64,000 bases of DNA, taken from Altererythrobacter aquiaggeris. GTDB taxonomy: Bacteria; Pseudomonadota; Alphaproteobacteria; Sphingomonadales; Sphingomonadaceae. The notes beneath the pieces are model-generated. The model did not search any database and was not told the DNA's origin. It saw only the letters and a program-made list of their open reading frames with translations. The first letter of the stretch is position 1. Each line of letters opens with the position of its first letter. Made by a program: the position numbers and the translations under genes. Below, in pieces: positions 9,230-18,927 of this stretch. Location of the stretch: positions 1,240,001 through 1,304,000 of the forward strand of contig NZ_JBANRL010000001.1 in assembly GCF_037154015.1 (NCBI RefSeq), read 5' to 3'.

Positions 9230-9334
9230 TGTCACGCAGCGGGTCTTGACCTGCAACGCCGCAGCAATCAAGGCTTTTGCAACAGTTTCAAGGGCCGCGA
9301 AACCGGGCCCCATGCAAGTCGGGGAATACGCGAA

Positions 9335-10981
9335 ATGAGCGAACGCGAATCTATGCCATGCGATGTGGTGATTGTCGGGGGCGGTGTTGCCGGCCTCGCT
9401 GCGGCAATCCGCCTTAAGCAAATCAACGAAGACCTCGAAGTCATCGTGCTCGAAAAAGGTTCGGAAATCGGGGCGCATATATTGTCCGGCGCGGTGGTCG
9501 ATCCCAAAGCCCTCGACGAACTGGTTCCCGATTGGCGCAATCAGGAATGCCCGATGGCGCAGACGCCTGTGACGGACAATCTGCACTGGGTGCTCTCGGC
9601 CAGCAAGAAATACGGTTTGCCGCATCTGATGCTTCCTCCGCTGATGTCGAACAAGGGGTGTTACACAGGATCGCTTGGAAATCTGGCCCGCTGGATGGGC
9701 GAACAGGCCGAAGCGCTGGGCGTGATGGTTTTTCCGGGATTTCCTGCATCGGAGGTGATGTTTAGCGACAATGGTGCCGTGCGCGGCGTCATCACACAGG
9801 ACATGGGGGTTGCTGCCGACGGGTCCCAGAAGGCCGATTTCCAGCCCGGTATGGAAATCGAGGCGAAATACACCCTATTTGCAGAGGGTGCGCGCGGTAA
9901 CCTGACCAAACAGATGAAGGCCAGATTCGATCTGGAGGCCGATTGCGAACCGCAGGTTTACGGGCTTGGCATCAAGGAACTGTGGGATATCGACCCCGAC
10001 AAGCACGTGCCGGGACGGGTCATCCATACGCAGGGCTGGCCGCTGTCCGAAAGCGACAGTTGGGGCGGCGGGTTTTTATACCATCAGGCAAACGGACAAG
10101 TCGCGTGTGGATTTGTGACCGCGCTCGATTACAAGAACCCCTATGTCTCACCGTTTCAGGAATTCCAGCGCTGGAAACACCATCCCGCGATTGCCGAAAT
10201 TCTCGAAGGCGGAAAGCGGGTGGCCTATGGCGCGCGCGCAATCAACGAAGGTGGCTGGCAAAGCATTCCCAAGCTGGCGTTCCCCGGCGGCGCGCTGATC
10301 GGCTGTGCAGCAGGATTTGTAAATGTACCGCGAATCAAGGGAAGCCATACCGCGATGAAGAGCGGTATGCTCGCAGCCGAAAGCATTGCCCAGGCGATTG
10401 CCGGTGGTAACGAGCATTCCGAACTATCTGATTATGAAGCCAATCTGCGTAGTAGCTGGATTGCCGATGAACTGAAAAAGGTTCAGAATGCCGAACCTGC
10501 AGTTGCCAAATATGGCGGCGATCTGGGGACCATCCTGGGCGGGATCGACATGTGGATGCGGACGCTGAAAGTCGGCCTGCCCATTTCGATGGAGCATCAC
10601 CGCGATTACACGACAACCCAGCGTGCCGACCTGTATCGGCCGATCCAATATCCCAAACCCGATGGCGTGCTGAGTTTTGACCGGCTGACGTCAGTCGCGT
10701 TTTCTTATACCAATCACGCAGAAGACCAGCCTAATCATTTGAAAGTAGGGGACTTGACCCTTCAAAAGGAAAGCGAGCTGGACGTCTTTGCCGGACCATC
10801 GACACGCTATTGTCCGGCCGGTGTTTACGAATGGGTGACCGAGGACGGAGCAGAGCCGAAATTCGTTATCAACTCGCAAAACTGTGTCCATTGCAAAACG
10901 TGCGACATCAAGGATCCGAACCAGAATATCAACTGGACCACGCCTGAGGGCGGCGGCGGCCCCAATTACCCGAATATGTGA
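9335..10981 (+). CDS. electron transfer flavoprotein-ubiquinone oxidoreductase
   Basis: Inner-membrane-associated flavoprotein that passes electrons from ETF, reduced by acyl-CoA and related dehydrogenases, to ubiquinone. The FAD dinucleotide fold VIVGGGVAGLAAAIRL is at residues 10-25, and the C-terminal ferredoxin domain supplies the 4Fe-4S ligands (CPAGVYEW near 493 and NCVHCKTCDIKDP near 516). Its 548 residues match the family. The ATG at 9335 begins MSERESMPCD; the frame is open further upstream but that part is antisense to the glycosylase-like gene. ispE starts inside the stop codon. Confidence 0.95.
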   Translation: MSERESMPCDVVIVGGGVAGLAAAIRLKQINEDLEVIVLEKGSEIGAHILSGAVVDPKALDELVPDWRNQECPMAQTPVTDNLHWVLSASKKYGLPHLMLPPLMSNKGCYTGSLGNLARWMGEQAEALGVMVFPGFPASEVMFSDNGAVRGVITQDMGVAADGSQKADFQPGMEIEAKYTLFAEGARGNLTKQMKARFDLEADCEPQVYGLGIKELWDIDPDKHVPGRVIHTQGWPLSESDSWGGGFLYHQANGQVACGFVTALDYKNPYVSPFQEFQRWKHHPAIAEILEGGKRVAYGARAINEGGWQSIPKLAFPGGALIGCAAGFVNVPRIKGSHTAMKSGMLAAESIAQAIAGGNEHSELSDYEANLRSSWIADELKKVQNAEPAVAKYGGDLGTILGGIDMWMRTLKVGLPISMEHHRDYTTTQRADLYRPIQYPKPDGVLSFDRLTSVAFSYTNHAEDQPNHLKVGDLTLQKESELDVFAGPSTRYCPAGVYEWVTEDGAEPKFVINSQNCVHCKTCDIKDPNQNINWTTPEGGGGPNYPNM

Positions 10982-11793
10982 TCGCGTTGCGCGAAACGGC
11001 CTATGCAAAGATCAACCTTGCGCTGCACGTTCGCGCGCGGCGTCCGGACGGTTATCATGAGTTGGAGACGATTTTCGCGTTTGTCGATGATGGTGATTTG
11101 CTGACTGCGGCGCCAGCGGCGCAGGATCGTTTGACAACTGTTGGAGAATTCGCGCCCCAACTGACTGATCCTTTTGATAATATCGTCGCCAAAACGCTAA
11201 GCCAATTACCGCGCCAGGGCGGTCTGTATATCACTTTGGAAAAACGCCTTCCGGTCGCGGCTGGCCTGGGCGGAGGGTCCGCGGACGCCGGGGCTGTGTT
11301 CCGCCTGGTTCGTGATGCGCACGGATTGCCGGAAGACTGGAAGTTGCGCGCTGCGAAATTGGGCGCTGATGTGCCCGCCTGCGTCGCAAGCGTTACCTGC
11401 ATAGGGCGCGGGACAGGCACCGAACTGGCCGCGATCGAGAATGATCTGGCCGGAACGCCCGTGCTGTTGGTCAATCCCGGAGTTGCGCTCTCGACTGCTG
11501 CGGTATTCAACGCCTGGGACGGGCAGGATCGCGGTACAATGCCCACCGGCAGCGTCAGCGAAATTGCGCAGCATGGCAGAAACGATCTCGAAAAGCCCGC
11601 AATCAGTCAGTGTCCGGTGATCGCAGACGTGCTTGCCACGCTCGCACAGACACCCGCATTTCTTGTCCGTATGTCGGGCTCCGGTGCGACTTGTTTCGCG
11701 CTTTACCGCAGTCATGACGTCATGCGTGAAGCGGCAGAAATGCTGGATTCGAAGCAGCCGGCGTGGTGGCAGATGCAGGGCGCGCTCAGATGA
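10978..11793 (+). CDS. ispE: 4-diphosphocytidyl-2-C-methyl-D-erythritol kinase
   Basis: GHMP-family kinase that phosphorylates CDP-methylerythritol in the MEP isoprenoid pathway. The N-terminal AYAKINLALHV and the ATP-binding loop PVAAGLGGGSADAGA (near residue 91) are diagnostic, as is the late VRMSGSGATCFALY segment. It has 271 residues. The start is a GTG overlapping the ETF-QO stop by four bases, and its own stop overlaps the next ATG by four bases (ATGA), so three genes form a tight unit. Confidence 0.95.
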   Translation: MIALRETAYAKINLALHVRARRPDGYHELETIFAFVDDGDLLTAAPAAQDRLTTVGEFAPQLTDPFDNIVAKTLSQLPRQGGLYITLEKRLPVAAGLGGGSADAGAVFRLVRDAHGLPEDWKLRAAKLGADVPACVASVTCIGRGTGTELAAIENDLAGTPVLLVNPGVALSTAAVFNAWDGQDRGTMPTGSVSEIAQHGRNDLEKPAISQCPVIADVLATLAQTPAFLVRMSGSGATCFALYRSHDVMREAAEMLDSKQPAWWQMQGALR

Positions 11794-12515
11794 ACGAAAT
11801 GGTTTACCGGCGCATCGGCAGCGCACGGCGGGGCGGGATAGTCTGTATCGGAGACCATGCGTCCAACGCCGTCCCCGAGGACATTGATCTGGGTATTGCG
11901 GCAGGCCTGCTGGACAATCACATAGCGGTCGATATCGGTGTCGAAGGTGTCACCAGCAGGCTTGCCCTGCAACACGGGATTGCGGCGCATATCGCGGCCG
12001 TCAGCCGCTTGGTGTGCGATCTGCACCGCCATGAACATGAAAATGCGGTCGTTCCGGTATCGAGTGACGGCCATGCGATCCCGGGCAATATCGGCGCCGA
12101 TATTGAATCCCGCCTTGCAACGTTTCACAGGCCCTATCACAGTGCGTTGGCCGATTGGCTCGGCGAAATCGAGCCGGCGCTTATTATCGCCGTGCACAGC
12201 TTTACGCCCGTGCTGGAGAGCAAGCGCGAAGCCCGCCCGTGGGAAGTGGCATTGTTATATAATCAGGATGAACGCGCGGCCCGCCATGCTATCAAACTGT
12301 TTCAGGATGAGGGCCTATGTGTCGGAGATAACGAGCCTTATTCGGGTAAACAGTTGAACGCGACCATGGACCGTCACGCTGAACTCGCCGGCAGACCCTA
12401 TCTGACAATCGAAATCCGGCAGGACCAGATCGCTGATGATGCAGGGCAAATCCGATGGGCCAGGCTTCTCGCTTCTGTGGCAGCAAAGGTCGAACAGTCA
12501 TTGCGCGTCCCGTGA
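11790..12515 (+). CDS. N-formylglutamate amidohydrolase family protein
   Basis: Metal-dependent amidase family that includes HutG, which hydrolyses N-formylglutamate to glutamate and formate. Family segments are GDHASNAVPED near residue 27, SRLVCDLHRHEHE near 72 and AVHSFTPVLES near 133, providing the histidine and acidic residues expected around a zinc site. It has 241 residues and starts at the ATG overlapping the ispE stop. No hut genes are next to it, so the natural substrate may be another N-acyl amino acid. Confidence 0.85.
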   Translation: MNEMVYRRIGSARRGGIVCIGDHASNAVPEDIDLGIAAGLLDNHIAVDIGVEGVTSRLALQHGIAAHIAAVSRLVCDLHRHEHENAVVPVSSDGHAIPGNIGADIESRLATFHRPYHSALADWLGEIEPALIIAVHSFTPVLESKREARPWEVALLYNQDERAARHAIKLFQDEGLCVGDNEPYSGKQLNATMDRHAELAGRPYLTIEIRQDQIADDAGQIRWARLLASVAAKVEQSLRVP

Positions 12516-12632
12516 CTTTCCTGATTGGTCTTCCGCACCAGTAATTTTGCAATTCTGTTTCGCCGGGCAATTATGCTAGAGCATTATTCGTACAAATCTG
12601 ACGCAACCGCGACCTTTCGCCTGGAGTAACCA

Positions 12633-14489
12633 ATGCCCGCCTATCGTTCACGTACGACAACCCATGGCCGCAATATGGCGGGCGCGCGCGGCTTGTGGCG
12701 CGCAACCGGAATGAAGGACGGCGATTTCGGCAAACCGATTATTGCGGTTGTGAACAGTTTTACACAGTTTGTCCCCGGACATGTCCACTTGAAGGATCTG
12801 GGGCAACTGGTCGCGCGCGAGATCGAGGCTGCGGGCGGGGTAGCCAAAGAATTCAACACGATAGCGGTCGATGATGGCATCGCGATGGGCCATGACGGGA
12901 TGTTGTATTCGCTGCCCAGCCGCGATCTGATCGCCGACAGCGTGGAATATATGGTCAACGCGCATTGCGCCGATGCGATGGTTTGCATTTCCAATTGCGA
13001 CAAGATTACGCCGGGAATGTTGATGGCGGCCATGCGGATCAACATTCCGGTGGTGTTTGTTTCGGGCGGCCCGATGGAAGCGGGCAAGGTAATCGTCGAT
13101 GGCAAGGAACGCGCGCTCGATCTGGTCGATGCAATGGTTGCCGCTGCTGACGAGCGTTATTCCGACGAGGAGGTTGCCGAGATCGAACGCGCGGCCTGCC
13201 CGACCTGCGGATCATGTTCGGGTATGTTCACCGCCAATTCGATGAACTGCCTGACCGAGGCGCTGGGCCTGTCCTTGCCCGGCAACGGTTCAACCCTGGC
13301 GACGCATTCCGACCGCAAGAGCTTGTTTTTAAGGGCCGGCCGCCTCATCGTGACCTTGGCCAAGCGTTATTATGAAGAAGATGACGCAAGCGTTCTACCG
13401 CGCACCATCGCCAGCTTCTCGGCATTTGAAAATGCCATGTCGCTCGATATCGCGATGGGCGGTTCGACCAATACGGTGCTGCATCTGTTGGCTGCGGCGC
13501 ACGAAGCCGGCGTCGATTTCACGATGGCCGATATCGATCGCCTTTCGCGCAAAGTTCCCTGTCTTTCCAAAGTGGCGCCCGCCAAAGATGATGTGCACAT
13601 GGAAGATGTGCACAGGGCGGGCGGGATCATGTCGCTGCTGGGCCAACTGGATCAGGCAGGGTTGCTGAATACCGCGCTGCCCACCGTCCATAGCCCCACC
13701 ATGGCCGATGCGCTTGATGATTGGGACATTTCGCGCACCAACAACCCCAAGGTCCACGAATTCTTCAGTGCCGCGCCCGGCGGCGTTCCGACGCAAACCG
13801 CCTTCAGCCAGTCCCGCCGCTGGGCAGAGCTTGATCTGGACCGTGAAAACGGCGTTATCCGCAGTGCCCGGCACGCGTTCAGCCAGGATGGCGGCCTTGC
13901 AGTCCTGAGCGGTAATGTCGCGCTGGACGGGTGCATCGTGAAAACAGCCGGTGTGGACGAGAGCATTCTGACTTTCAGCGGCCCCGCCAAGGTCTTCGAA
14001 AGCCAGGATGATAGCGTCACCGCCATATTGACCGGGCAAATAATCGAAGGTGATGTGGTCGTGATCCGTTATGAAGGCCCCAAGGGCGGGCCCGGAATGC
14101 AGGAAATGCTCTATCCAACCAGCTACCTCAAATCGAAGGGGCTGGGCGCGGCTTGCGCGCTGTTGACCGACGGCAGGTTTTCTGGCGGCACTTCGGGGCT
14201 TTCGATCGGCCACGTATCTCCCGAAGCGGCGGAAGGCGGCGCTATCGGCCTGATCCGTGACGGCGATATTATCGACATCGATATACCGGGCCGATCGGTC
14301 TCGTTACGGATTTCGGACGATGAGTTGGCAATGCGGCGCAGCGCGATGGAATCAAAGGGGGATGATGCATGGAAACCTGCCGACGTGCGGCCGCGCGCCG
14401 TTTCGCAAGCATTGCTGGCCTATGCCGCGATGACCACCAGCGCAGCGCGCGGGGCGGTCAGAGATATTACGCAGCTCAAAACCCGTTGA
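12633..14489 (+). CDS. ilvD: dihydroxy-acid dehydratase
   Basis: Converts 2,3-dihydroxyisovalerate and 2,3-dihydroxy-3-methylvalerate to the 2-keto acids in valine, leucine and isoleucine synthesis, using an iron-sulfur cluster. Cluster cysteines are visible in [11 protein letters not shown] near residue 121 and in [18 protein letters not shown] near 190. The C-terminal [20 protein letters not shown] is also typical. It has 618 residues, like E. coli IlvD (616). The ATG at 12633 follows a CTGGAGTAA site. The next gene appears to start with TTG inside the stop codon. Confidence 0.97.
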   Translation: MPAYRSRTTTHGRNMAGARGLWRATGMKDGDFGKPIIAVVNSFTQFVPGHVHLKDLGQLVAREIEAAGGVAKEFNTIAVDDGIAMGHDGMLYSLPSRDLIADSVEYMVNAHCADAMVCISNCDKITPGMLMAAMRINIPVVFVSGGPMEAGKVIVDGKERALDLVDAMVAAADERYSDEEVAEIERAACPTCGSCSGMFTANSMNCLTEALGLSLPGNGSTLATHSDRKSLFLRAGRLIVTLAKRYYEEDDASVLPRTIASFSAFENAMSLDIAMGGSTNTVLHLLAAAHEAGVDFTMADIDRLSRKVPCLSKVAPAKDDVHMEDVHRAGGIMSLLGQLDQAGLLNTALPTVHSPTMADALDDWDISRTNNPKVHEFFSAAPGGVPTQTAFSQSRRWAELDLDRENGVIRSARHAFSQDGGLAVLSGNVALDGCIVKTAGVDESILTFSGPAKVFESQDDSVTAILTGQIIEGDVVVIRYEGPKGGPGMQEMLYPTSYLKSKGLGAACALLTDGRFSGGTSGLSIGHVSPEAAEGGAIGLIRDGDIIDIDIPGRSVSLRISDDELAMRRSAMESKGDDAWKPADVRPRAVSQALLAYAAMTTSAARGAVRDITQLKTR

Positions 14490-14854
14490 AATACCGGATT
14501 TCGGTCTGCCTTGCAGCGGCAATTCTGGCGGCTTGCTCGCCTGCGTCGGAAGGCGCGAACGCTGGCGAGGTAACCAGCATTATGTGCGCCACCGGCAATG
14601 CCGCGACTTTTGCGCCCGATTGCACAATCGAGCGCACCCGGGCCGATAATAAAACTATTCTGGTCATCCGGCACAAGGATGGCGGTTTTCGCCGGTTCGA
14701 GGTGCTTGGCTTTGATGGCGGTCTGGTTTCGGCTGACGGGGCTGACGCCGCGATTGTCGTTGCCGATGGTAACAATGTGCTCGTCACCGTCGAAAGCGAC
14801 CAGTACCGCATTCCCGTGGCGGCCTCAGCCAATCAGGTAATCCCGTCCAGCTGA
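14486..14854 (+). CDS. small predicted lipoprotein
   Basis: A 122-residue protein of unknown function. From a TTG at 14486 it reads [18 protein letters not shown], a short basic start, a hydrophobic core and an LAAC lipobox, so lipid attachment at the cysteine near residue 17 is likely. The mature part holds two cysteines ([14 protein letters not shown]) and strand-rich repeats. The TTG overlaps the ilvD stop as TTGA, a common coupling arrangement; upstream ATGs in this frame lie deep inside ilvD. No family was recognised. Confidence 0.65.
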   Translation: MKYRISVCLAAAILAACSPASEGANAGEVTSIMCATGNAATFAPDCTIERTRADNKTILVIRHKDGGFRRFEVLGFDGGLVSADGADAAIVVADGNNVLVTVESDQYRIPVAASANQVIPSS

Positions 14855-14901
14855 TGCGCTAATGACTGGCGTGTGTCGGCAGATCGGACTACGCGCGCCA
14901 G

Positions 14902-16098
14902 GTGATTACCGATGGAACAATTATTCGCCTCGCCGCAAAGGGCGATGGATTAACCAGCGACGGCCGGCATTTTTCAGGCACGGCACCGGGTGATGAGGTG
15001 CTGGCAGACGGATCGTTTGACCGCGGCCCGCATTACCAGACCCCTCCATGCCGGCATTTTGGCAAATGCGGCGGCTGCCAGTTGCAACATTGCGACGATG
15101 CCGCATTGGCAGAGTTTGTCTCCAACCGGGTGAAATTTGCCGCAGAGTCGCAAGGACTTGAGCCTGACGTCATGACGGCGGCACATCTGTCTCCAACCAA
15201 ATCCCGCCGCCGCGCCACCATGCTGGCCACCAACATCGGCGGACGGCCTCATATCGGTTTCAGAGAGGCCGGATCGCACAGGCTGGTCGATCTTGCGGAA
15301 TGCCATATCCTGCGCCCCGAACTGTTTGCGCTGGTGGCCCCGCTGCGCGCGATGCTTGCCCGGCGCAAAGGCCGTTATTCTGTCGAAGTCGAATTGGCGA
15401 TTGTCGAGGAAGGGGTGGATTGCGGGCTCAAGAATCTGCCGGTCGAAGGGCTCGCCGAAACCGAAGCACTGCTCGATTTTGCGCGGGATAATGCGCTGGC
15501 ACGTTTGACAGTGGATCGGGGTTTCGGCAGCGAAACCAACTGGGAGCCGCAGCCTGCCACGGTCAATCTTTCGGGCGTGAGCGTCCCATACCCGTCAGGA
15601 TCATTCCTGCAGGCTACCCGCGATGGGGAGGACGCGCTGGTAGGCGCTGCGCGTGAATGGCTGGGCGACAGCGCGACCGTCGCCGATCTGTTCGCGGGAC
15701 TGGGCACATTTGCCTTCGCACTGGCAGGTGATACCAAGGTGCTTGCGGTCGAAGCATCGCGCGATGTGCATTTTGCTTGCAAGACAGCAGCCGGCCAGTC
15801 GCGCAGACCGGTCCATTCGGTGCACCGCGATCTGTTTCGTAATCCGCTGGAAACACAGGAGCTTAACCGGTTCACGTCAGTATTGCTTGATCCTCCAAGA
15901 GCGGGCGCGCGCGACCAGATTGCGCAAATTGCGGCAAGCACTCTGGAGCGGGTTGCTTACATCAGCTGCAACCCGTCCAGCTGGGCGCGCGATGCAAAAA
16001 CTTTGGCAGATGCCGCGTTCAAATTGCGCGAATTGCGCCCTGTCGGGCAGTTCCGGTGGTCAACCCATGTCGAACTTGCAAGCTATTTTACGCGCTAG
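14902..16098 (+). CDS. RumA/TrmA-type RNA 5-methyluridine methyltransferase
   Basis: SAM-dependent enzyme expected to methylate a uridine of 23S rRNA or tRNA at carbon 5. An N-terminal TRAM-like segment is followed by the four-cysteine iron-sulfur motif CRHFGKCGGCQLQHC at about 49-63. The SAM-binding DLFAGLGTFAFALAG lies near 261, LDPPRAGARDQ near 330 and the catalytic-cysteine motif ISCNPSSWARD near 353. It has 398 residues and a GTG start. The exact nucleotide modified (RlmD or RlmC type) cannot be decided. It converges on the exosortase-associated hydrolase gene with a four-base overlap. Confidence 0.92.
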   Translation: MITDGTIIRLAAKGDGLTSDGRHFSGTAPGDEVLADGSFDRGPHYQTPPCRHFGKCGGCQLQHCDDAALAEFVSNRVKFAAESQGLEPDVMTAAHLSPTKSRRRATMLATNIGGRPHIGFREAGSHRLVDLAECHILRPELFALVAPLRAMLARRKGRYSVEVELAIVEEGVDCGLKNLPVEGLAETEALLDFARDNALARLTVDRGFGSETNWEPQPATVNLSGVSVPYPSGSFLQATRDGEDALVGAAREWLGDSATVADLFAGLGTFAFALAGDTKVLAVEASRDVHFACKTAAGQSRRPVHSVHRDLFRNPLETQELNRFTSVLLDPPRAGARDQIAQIAASTLERVAYISCNPSSWARDAKTLADAAFKLRELRPVGQFRWSTHVELASYFTR

Positions 16099-16871
16099 CT
16101 TCGCAGCACGCTGATGATCTGCTCGTGCAGCCACTGTCGGGCGTGTTGCTCGGCATAGGCGTGACTTGCGCCTTCGCATACTCTGATGCGCGCATCATTG
16201 CTTGGCCAGACAGCCTGAAATGCCTTGGCAGTGCGGTCACGTCCGGCCAGCAAAAAAACAATTTCTCCGTCAAACGCTTCAAGACCGGCTGCCATCGCGT
16301 CTTTTAACGAGTTGTGCGCCGCACCGGGCCGGGCCGCTGCCGCCAGCCCTTGCGCCAGTTTCCGGAATGAAACGTTTCCCGCAAGAAGCCGCAGTAACTC
16401 TTTGGGGCTTTTAAGTTTTTCCCAATAACGCGCGCGCACCGCGCCGGGTGAGGGGCCTTGGGCATCATTCTCGATCGTCCAGGGATTTGACAACACCAGC
16501 GCGCCGAGGCCTGCGCCCGATGACAGCATAAGCGCGCTTGCCGCATCGCAATTGCCGAAACCCGTGATGCGGGTCACCTGCGGTGCTTCATTTCTAAACG
16601 CAGCAACGGCCGCGGCCATATCGGCATCTTCGTGCCGGAAGCCTGAATTCGTACCCTCGCTATCGCCAACTCCGCGGCGATCGTACCGGAACACCGGAAA
16701 TCCTGCCGCCGCGACATCTGCTGCCAGCATCGCCTGACCTGAAAACGCGCCGGCCCGCGTCTCGTTACCGCCGGTGACAATCAGCAGTCCCGAAGTGCCT
16801 GCCGCATCATCCAGAGTGCCGGCGCAGCGCACCCCGTCACAATCGTAGCTGACATGGCGGCGGTGCATCAC
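16095..16871 (-). CDS. exosortase A system-associated hydrolase 1
   Basis: Alpha/beta hydrolase of the type found beside XrtA loci. The oxyanion-side LLIVTGGNETRAG, the YDRRGVGDSEG loop near residue 65, the nucleophile elbow GFGNCDAASALM near 105 with cysteine instead of serine, a late acid (LLAGRDRTA) and a histidine (GASHAYAEQHA) together resemble a complete triad. It has 258 residues. Its start overlaps the stop of hydrolase 2 by four bases, in a leftward unit with the ACP and GNAT genes. The substrate is unknown; a thioester or ester on an activated precursor is plausible inference. Confidence 0.85.
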   Translation of the reverse strand: MMHRRHVSYDCDGVRCAGTLDDAAGTSGLLIVTGGNETRAGAFSGQAMLAADVAAAGFPVFRYDRRGVGDSEGTNSGFRHEDADMAAAVAAFRNEAPQVTRITGFGNCDAASALMLSSGAGLGALVLSNPWTIENDAQGPSPGAVRARYWEKLKSPKELLRLLAGNVSFRKLAQGLAAAARPGAAHNSLKDAMAAGLEAFDGEIVFLLAGRDRTAKAFQAVWPSNDARIRVCEGASHAYAEQHARQWLHEQIISVLRS

Positions 16872-17545
16872 ACCAGATCCATCGCTATTATCGCGGCCAG
16901 CGCATCAGCCTGCCCGGCATCGTAATCAGGTTCGGCGCGTAGCCACAGGCCGCCGCCTGCGCCCAGATCGGCCTGCGGCACATCGCGCAAATTTGCGGAA
17001 ACGGGCTTATCCGTATCTGAAAGAGCCGAATACATCGCCGCGCCCAGCCTGTATCCGGCCAGTTCGATCCCATCACGCCGCGCCGAAGCATCGAGCAGTT
17101 CGGCGGTTTCATCTTGCCCGGCTTCGCGCGAAGCAATCAGCCGGGCCCTGAGCAGCGAGCGGATGGTTTGCTTTCCGCCCGCCGCGGCATAGCTCCATCC
17201 GGGCAGCGAACGGGGTGCCAGAATTACACCTGCGCGCACTGCCAGCACGTGTGTCGCATGGAAGTACTCTGCTGCCGCAGCGGCGGCATCGCGCCATGTC
17301 AGCAGCGTTTGCTGTTCGAGCGACTGGCAGCTTTCATTCATTCCAGGCAAATCCGGTAATGCACAGTCGATGCCCGAACCCGACAATCGCCGCATTATTT
17401 CAATGATTTGATGGCGTGTCTTGTTCGCTTCATCAAACAATGCGGGCATAACCAGCACACGCTGTTTGGCGCCGGTTTCGAACGCTACGGCCAGTTCGGA
17501 TGACATCTCGCCGCCGGGCAGCGGGCATGGCCAGTCGGTCAACAT
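16868..17545 (-). CDS. exosortase A system-associated hydrolase 2
   Basis: A 225-residue alpha/beta-hydrolase-like protein, recognised mostly from its position between hydrolase 1 and the ACP and from the VLVMPALFDEANKTRHQII and LPDLPGMNES segments. The region where a nucleophile elbow is expected reads LAVRAGVILAPRS, with no GxSxG, so catalysis by the usual serine is unlikely. It is shorter than most alpha/beta hydrolases. The stop overlaps the start of hydrolase 1 by four bases; it sits nine bases after the ACP gene. Confidence 0.75.
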   Translation of the reverse strand: MLTDWPCPLPGGEMSSELAVAFETGAKQRVLVMPALFDEANKTRHQIIEIMRRLSGSGIDCALPDLPGMNESCQSLEQQTLLTWRDAAAAAAEYFHATHVLAVRAGVILAPRSLPGWSYAAAGGKQTIRSLLRARLIASREAGQDETAELLDASARRDGIELAGYRLGAAMYSALSDTDKPVSANLRDVPQADLGAGGGLWLRAEPDYDAGQADALAAIIAMDLV

Positions 17546-17554
17546 ATCAGGGCT

Positions 17555-17872
17555 TTAGCCCCTGATGCATTTGACCTCGGCAAAGGCCATCAGGCTGCCA
17601 AAGGTTTCGAGCATTTCGCCATCGACATCATCATCCTCGATAACGATGTCCATCCGGTCTTCCATTTCGGTTAACAATCCCGCCACGGCCATGGAATCGA
17701 GTTCCGGGAGATGGCCGAACAACCCTGTCTCGCTGCCGAAACCAGCGACAGCTTCAGGGTCGAGCCCGAGCACATCAGCCAGGATCGAGCGCAATTGCGT
17801 ATCGATAATGCTGCGGCTCGGCGGCATGGAATCGATAACCTTGGAAGGTCGGGCGGCATTTTTGGCAGTCAT
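17555..17872 (-). CDS. acyl carrier protein of the XrtA locus
   Basis: A 105-residue acyl carrier protein. The phosphopantetheine attachment motif is LPELDSMAVAG (serine near residue 60), preceded by the helix QLRSILADVLGLDPEAVAG and followed by an acidic helix-2/3 region. The start has a GGGGAG site upstream. A later in-frame ATG would drop 15 residues that look disordered. Location in the same leftward unit as two hydrolases, and opposite an acyl ligase and a decarboxylase, suggests it carries an activated group used to decorate the polymer or to build a small molecule. Confidence 0.88.
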   Translation of the reverse strand: MTAKNAARPSKVIDSMPPSRSIIDTQLRSILADVLGLDPEAVAGFGSETGLFGHLPELDSMAVAGLLTEMEDRMDIVIEDDDVDGEMLETFGSLMAFAEVKCIRG

Positions 17873-17908
17873 CTGGTCCGCATCTCCCCTTGGGAACCGG
17901 AAAATGCC

Positions 17909-18898
17909 CTAGCCGCCGTGTCTGGCTGGCGCAAGACGGCGAATTGCGCGCTTGACGAGCGCCGGCCAGCTTCGCGGGTCGGACGGATTAAGGCAATCGA
18001 TCCGGTAGCGAGGCCGGATGTCCTCCATCCAGTCAGCTTTGTAGCGGTCGCTTCCGGTGCCAAAATCGATCATTTCCACCCCGTCGCGGTCAATCACGTG
18101 TTCGAAAAGTGCCGCGGTCAGCACCGTTCCCGCCGACAGCTGTTTGTGTTCTTCCAGATGCGCCAGCTTATGGATGTAGGCGGTGCCGGATTCGACGGTC
18201 CAGAACTGCGCTGCAATCGCCGTACCGCCCAGACGCGCTATGCCCAGTCTGATGCGGCCCAGAGCGCCTTCGTCCTCGGCAAACTGTCTGAGCAGCGCGG
18301 GATTACCCTCTTCGGGTTTCCAGCTTCGTTGGTAGATATCTTCGTAATCTGACCAGCTCCCAGCGTCGAATGCGGCCAATATCTCTACCGTAACCTTTCC
18401 GGCTTTGCGTTTGAGCGTGGTTCGCAGCTGCCCCGGGCGCCGCGCGATATATTCAGCGTAGGTCCGTCCGTTGACGTGCAGAACGTGATTGTCATCGCAT
18501 TTTGTCATCTCGGTCTGCCAGCCGGCATCGGCAAAGGCGTCACGAAGGAGTGAAGCAGAGCCATCCTCGTCCGGCACCGGTGACATCGTAACGCGGAATG
18601 CTCTCTGGCGTAATTGCGATGCAATAATACCAAGCAATTCCAGTTTGTTGGGCGATCCATTGACCAAGGGACGCCACGTGAAGGCGTACCAGTTTGCAAG
18701 CGGTCCAACTACGCCGCCAGCTTGCATCAAGGGCAATGCGGCCATTCCGTGCGCGTTTTTCGCGATTGCAATCACAGGCTTCCTGCCAGCCTCGTTTGCC
18801 AGCAGGGCAAACCATTCCGCCCGATCGAACGGCGAGGCGGCCGCGCAATTCATGGCTTGCAACTCGTTAACCGTGCCGTGATAGCTGACGCTGTTCAA
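17909..18898 (-). CDS. GNAT/FemAB-fold acyltransferase of the XrtA locus
   Basis: A 329-residue protein of the CelD/BcsL-like GNAT type, a double acetyltransferase fold. The most typical parts are the middle RRPGQLRTTLKRKAGK, YEDIYQRSWKPEEGNP near 215, and the acceptor-domain AYIHKLAHLEEHKQLSAGTV followed by MIDFGTGSDRYKADW. The start was set at TTG 18898 because a perfect GGGAGGG site (18908-18914) lies nine bases ahead of it. ATG at 18925 would run into the divergent ligase promoter space and has no such site. It is first in the leftward unit with the ACP and hydrolases and could transfer the ACP-bound group. Confidence 0.8.
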   Translation of the reverse strand: MNSVSYHGTVNELQAMNCAAASPFDRAEWFALLANEAGRKPVIAIAKNAHGMAALPLMQAGGVVGPLANWYAFTWRPLVNGSPNKLELLGIIASQLRQRAFRVTMSPVPDEDGSASLLRDAFADAGWQTEMTKCDDNHVLHVNGRTYAEYIARRPGQLRTTLKRKAGKVTVEILAAFDAGSWSDYEDIYQRSWKPEEGNPALLRQFAEDEGALGRIRLGIARLGGTAIAAQFWTVESGTAYIHKLAHLEEHKQLSAGTVLTAALFEHVIDRDGVEMIDFGTGSDRYKADWMEDIRPRYRIDCLNPSDPRSWPALVKRAIRRLAPARHGG

Positions 18899-18927
18899 CT
18901 GATGTGTCCCTCCCGTCTGGAGCATGA

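Noticed and set aside
12516-12632. Promoter with -35 TTGCAA and -10 TATGCT before ilvD
   Set aside because: The spacing of 19 bases is long and the boxes are weak, so no promoter was called.
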